8,083 nucleotides of DNA from Acidobacteriota bacterium (lineage in GTDB: Bacteria; Acidobacteriota; Terriglobia; UBA7540): positions 2,956 to 11,038 of the forward strand of contig PMYF01000714.1 in the NCBI GenBank assembly GCA_003171295.1, in the 5' to 3' direction. The notes beneath the pieces are model-generated. The model was not told the DNA's origin, did no database searches, and worked only from the letters and a program-made list of their open reading frames with translations. Made by a program: the position numbers and the translations under genes. Of this stretch, positions 6,985-8,083 are shown one piece after another (positions within the stretch are counted from its first letter, which is position 1; each line of letters begins with the position of its first letter).

Positions 6985-7320
6985 ATGGGAAATTCACCTC
7001 TCCGCGACTATGACAGGCTGATCCAGATCACCGTGCTGGGAAAGACCTTTCAGGTTCCCGAGAACAATACCTGCCTGCGTGCCTTCCAATATCTAAGCCC
7101 GGAGAACATATCCTACGGGCGCTTTTGCTGGAACCAGGACTGCCAACAGTGCCGGATGACAGTCACAGTGGCAAGCCGGCCTGACGTCCCTGCACGCGAG
7201 GTCCTGGCCTGTAAGGTCATTGTCGCCGAGGGCATGCAGATTACCGGCATGTCCGAGGAGCTTCGTTACTGCCTGATGGGATCTGGACTGCCCCCTGGAC
7301 CGCGCCCCCCTTACGACTGA
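6985..7320 (+). CDS. [2Fe-2S] ferredoxin-like protein
   Basis: Small soluble electron carrier, 111 aa from the chosen ATG. 'LIQITVLGKTFQVPENNTCLRAFQYL' spans 12-37 (quoted in parts: ITVLGKTFQVPENN then a helix), the beta-grasp start of the ferredoxin fold. The cluster loop follows: Cys48-x4-Cys53-x2-Cys56 within FCWNQDCQQC, then Cys76 in 'LACKV', 19 residues on. 'VIVAEGMQI' (78-86) matches the end of such domains. C30 and C96 are extra. The frame is open back to 6742 (192 aa), but upstream residues look non-coding and a weak GGA lies six bases before this ATG, so I take 6985. A hairpin at 6961-6977 overlaps the putative ribosome-binding region. The gene is on the opposite strand between two minus-strand genes, with no reductase or oxidase partner visible, so its redox partner is unknown. 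A 2Fe-2S protein is well supported; its pathway is not. Confidence 0.82.
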   Translation: MGNSPLRDYDRLIQITVLGKTFQVPENNTCLRAFQYLSPENISYGRFCWNQDCQQCRMTVTVASRPDVPAREVLACKVIVAEGMQITGMSEELRYCLMGSGLPPGPRPPYD

Positions 7321-7375
7321 CTTGAGTCTTCGGGCCTTGGTCTGCGTCCCGGACAACCTTTGCGTTTTCCAACTT

Positions 7376-7391
7376 ATAGTTTTAAGACTAT
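7376..7391. repeat. AT-rich near-palindrome at a convergent gene junction
   Basis: ATAGT-T-TTAA-G-ACTAT, a 16-bp near-palindrome with one mismatched pair (T7381 opposite G7386). It lies 56 bp past the ferredoxin stop and includes the stop codon of the 231-aa minus-strand gene. It is the only clearly AT-rich patch nearby, so it may help end transcription from either side or bind a protein. Evidence is weak. Confidence 0.3.
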
Positions 7392-8083
7392 TCGCATGAC
7401 GGTGCCTCCTCCGCCCGGATGGCGGAACTCCCCTCGCTTATCTCCTGGCGGCTCCCCTTCTCCAGGTCATCCTGGTTGATTCGGAAGAAACTGCGGGCCA
7501 GGTTCCACTGGACCGGTCCATTGCAGTCAGGAATCTCAATGTGCTTCTGCCGCAGGGCTATTCGAATCCATTTCAGGAATAACTTCTTTGTGCCGGTGAC
7601 GAGAACGGGGGAGCATCCCAGCCCGATAAGCGGCTTGATGGCTCCGCGCCGGGTAAGCTCGTCGTTGAACCAGTCTGCCCACCCCGGGACGACAGGTATT
7701 CCAAACCGTTGCGAGATGCGGTATAGCACAAACGACGACTCGTTATCGCAGAGGATGGTGCGCTTGCCTTCCGGGTCAAATCCTGGACGTGTTTTAGCCA
7801 GGTCAGCCGAGATGGCGACGAGGTGCCGGACGGGTTTGCGACCGGGAATCGTCATGGTTCCGCGGAAGCATTGGGCGTCTTCCCCGAGGCTGGCGGTGAG
7901 TGGCTCTATGCGCGGGGCTTCCACGGTGAACTGATTCTGCTCGATGACGGCTGCCCAGATGGCGCCCACGTCGGAGTCGCCACCCAAGACAGATATGAGG
8001 TGGGCCTTACCGTTCCGTGCGTCATCGACCTCCCCAATAAACCGGTCCAACCGAAGCCGTATTCGCGTGGTGGTGTCCTTCAT
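7388..8083 (-). CDS. Unrecognised protein, possibly 5' truncated by the window edge
   Basis: Open frame of 231 aa; an ATG is the last codon in the window, so the start may be this one or lie beyond. I do not recognise a family. No signal peptide or membrane segment is seen. Distinct stretches: 'VLGGDSDVGAIWAAV' (32-46), 'RHLVAISADLAK' (86-97), 'DNESSFVLYRISQRFGIPVVPGW' (113-135, read in parts), 'PLIGLGCSPVLVTGTK' (151-166) and a polar C-terminal tail (205-231). A hydrophobic strand plus GxGCSPVLVTG suggests an alpha/beta fold, but no nucleotide-binding P-loop or known catalytic motif is evident. The length and uniform codon use support a real gene. It is co-directional with the helicase, 673 bp upstream of it, with the ferredoxin gene between on the other strand. 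A shared role is a guess. Confidence 0.75.
   Translation of the reverse strand: MKDTTTRIRLRLDRFIGEVDDARNGKAHLISVLGGDSDVGAIWAAVIEQNQFTVEAPRIEPLTASLGEDAQCFRGTMTIPGRKPVRHLVAISADLAKTRPGFDPEGKRTILCDNESSFVLYRISQRFGIPVVPGWADWFNDELTRRGAIKPLIGLGCSPVLVTGTKKLFLKWIRIALRQKHIEIPDCNGPVQWNLARSFFRINQDDLEKGSRQEISEGSSAIRAEEAPSCE

Noticed and set aside
1..8083. CRISPR array, rRNA or transposase gene
   Set aside because: No regularly spaced repeats of suitable length, no rRNA-like stretches and no transposase motifs were seen on either strand.

Overview
The window (8083 bp, GC-rich) looks like a chromosomal piece of a soil-type bacterium, most likely an Acidobacteriota member. That placement rests on overall impression: a PAS/coiled-coil sigma-54 activator, a small secreted 'LLTAADVEKV' protein, a ferredoxin with a 'FCWNQDCQQC' cluster loop, and a GTAG-headed REP-like hairpin. 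There is no rRNA or other hard taxonomic marker, so treat it as a moderate-confidence inference.

Layout. (1) Bases 2-1336, + strand: 3' part of a sigma-54-dependent activator (end of a PAS domain, coiled coil, AAA+ domain, Fis-type HTH). (2) 1337-1639: convergent intergenic gap with three copies of a TCGTG-centred element, two of which form an imperfect hairpin. (3) 1640-2782, - strand: Mre11/SbcD-type metallophosphoesterase with all expected metal ligands and no Rad50/SbcC partner in view. (4) 2783-3401: non-coding spacer with a REP-like hairpin (3035-3063) and a tandem hairpin pair (3325-3379). (5) 3402-3938, - strand: small secreted protein of unknown function. (6) 3939-4353: non-coding spacer. 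(7) 4354-6714, - strand: large SNF2-like superfamily-2 helicase whose disordered tail carries two motifs resembling beta-clamp-binding pentapeptides. (8) 6715-6984: spacer, then 6985-7320, + strand: small [2Fe-2S] ferredoxin-like protein. (9) 7388-8083, - strand: unrecognised 231-residue protein reaching the window edge.

How the genes may work together. The nuclease-like protein, the helicase and the unrecognised 231-aa protein are all on the minus strand and could be parts of a DNA-processing (replication, repair, mobile-element or defence) module. They are not a tight operon: the spacers are long and a ferredoxin gene on the opposite strand sits between two of them. A functional link is therefore a hypothesis. 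The most specific lead is the pair of clamp-binding-like motifs (QLLMF and QLGLF) at the helicase C-terminus. The activator and the secreted protein look like ordinary chromosomal genes unrelated to it.
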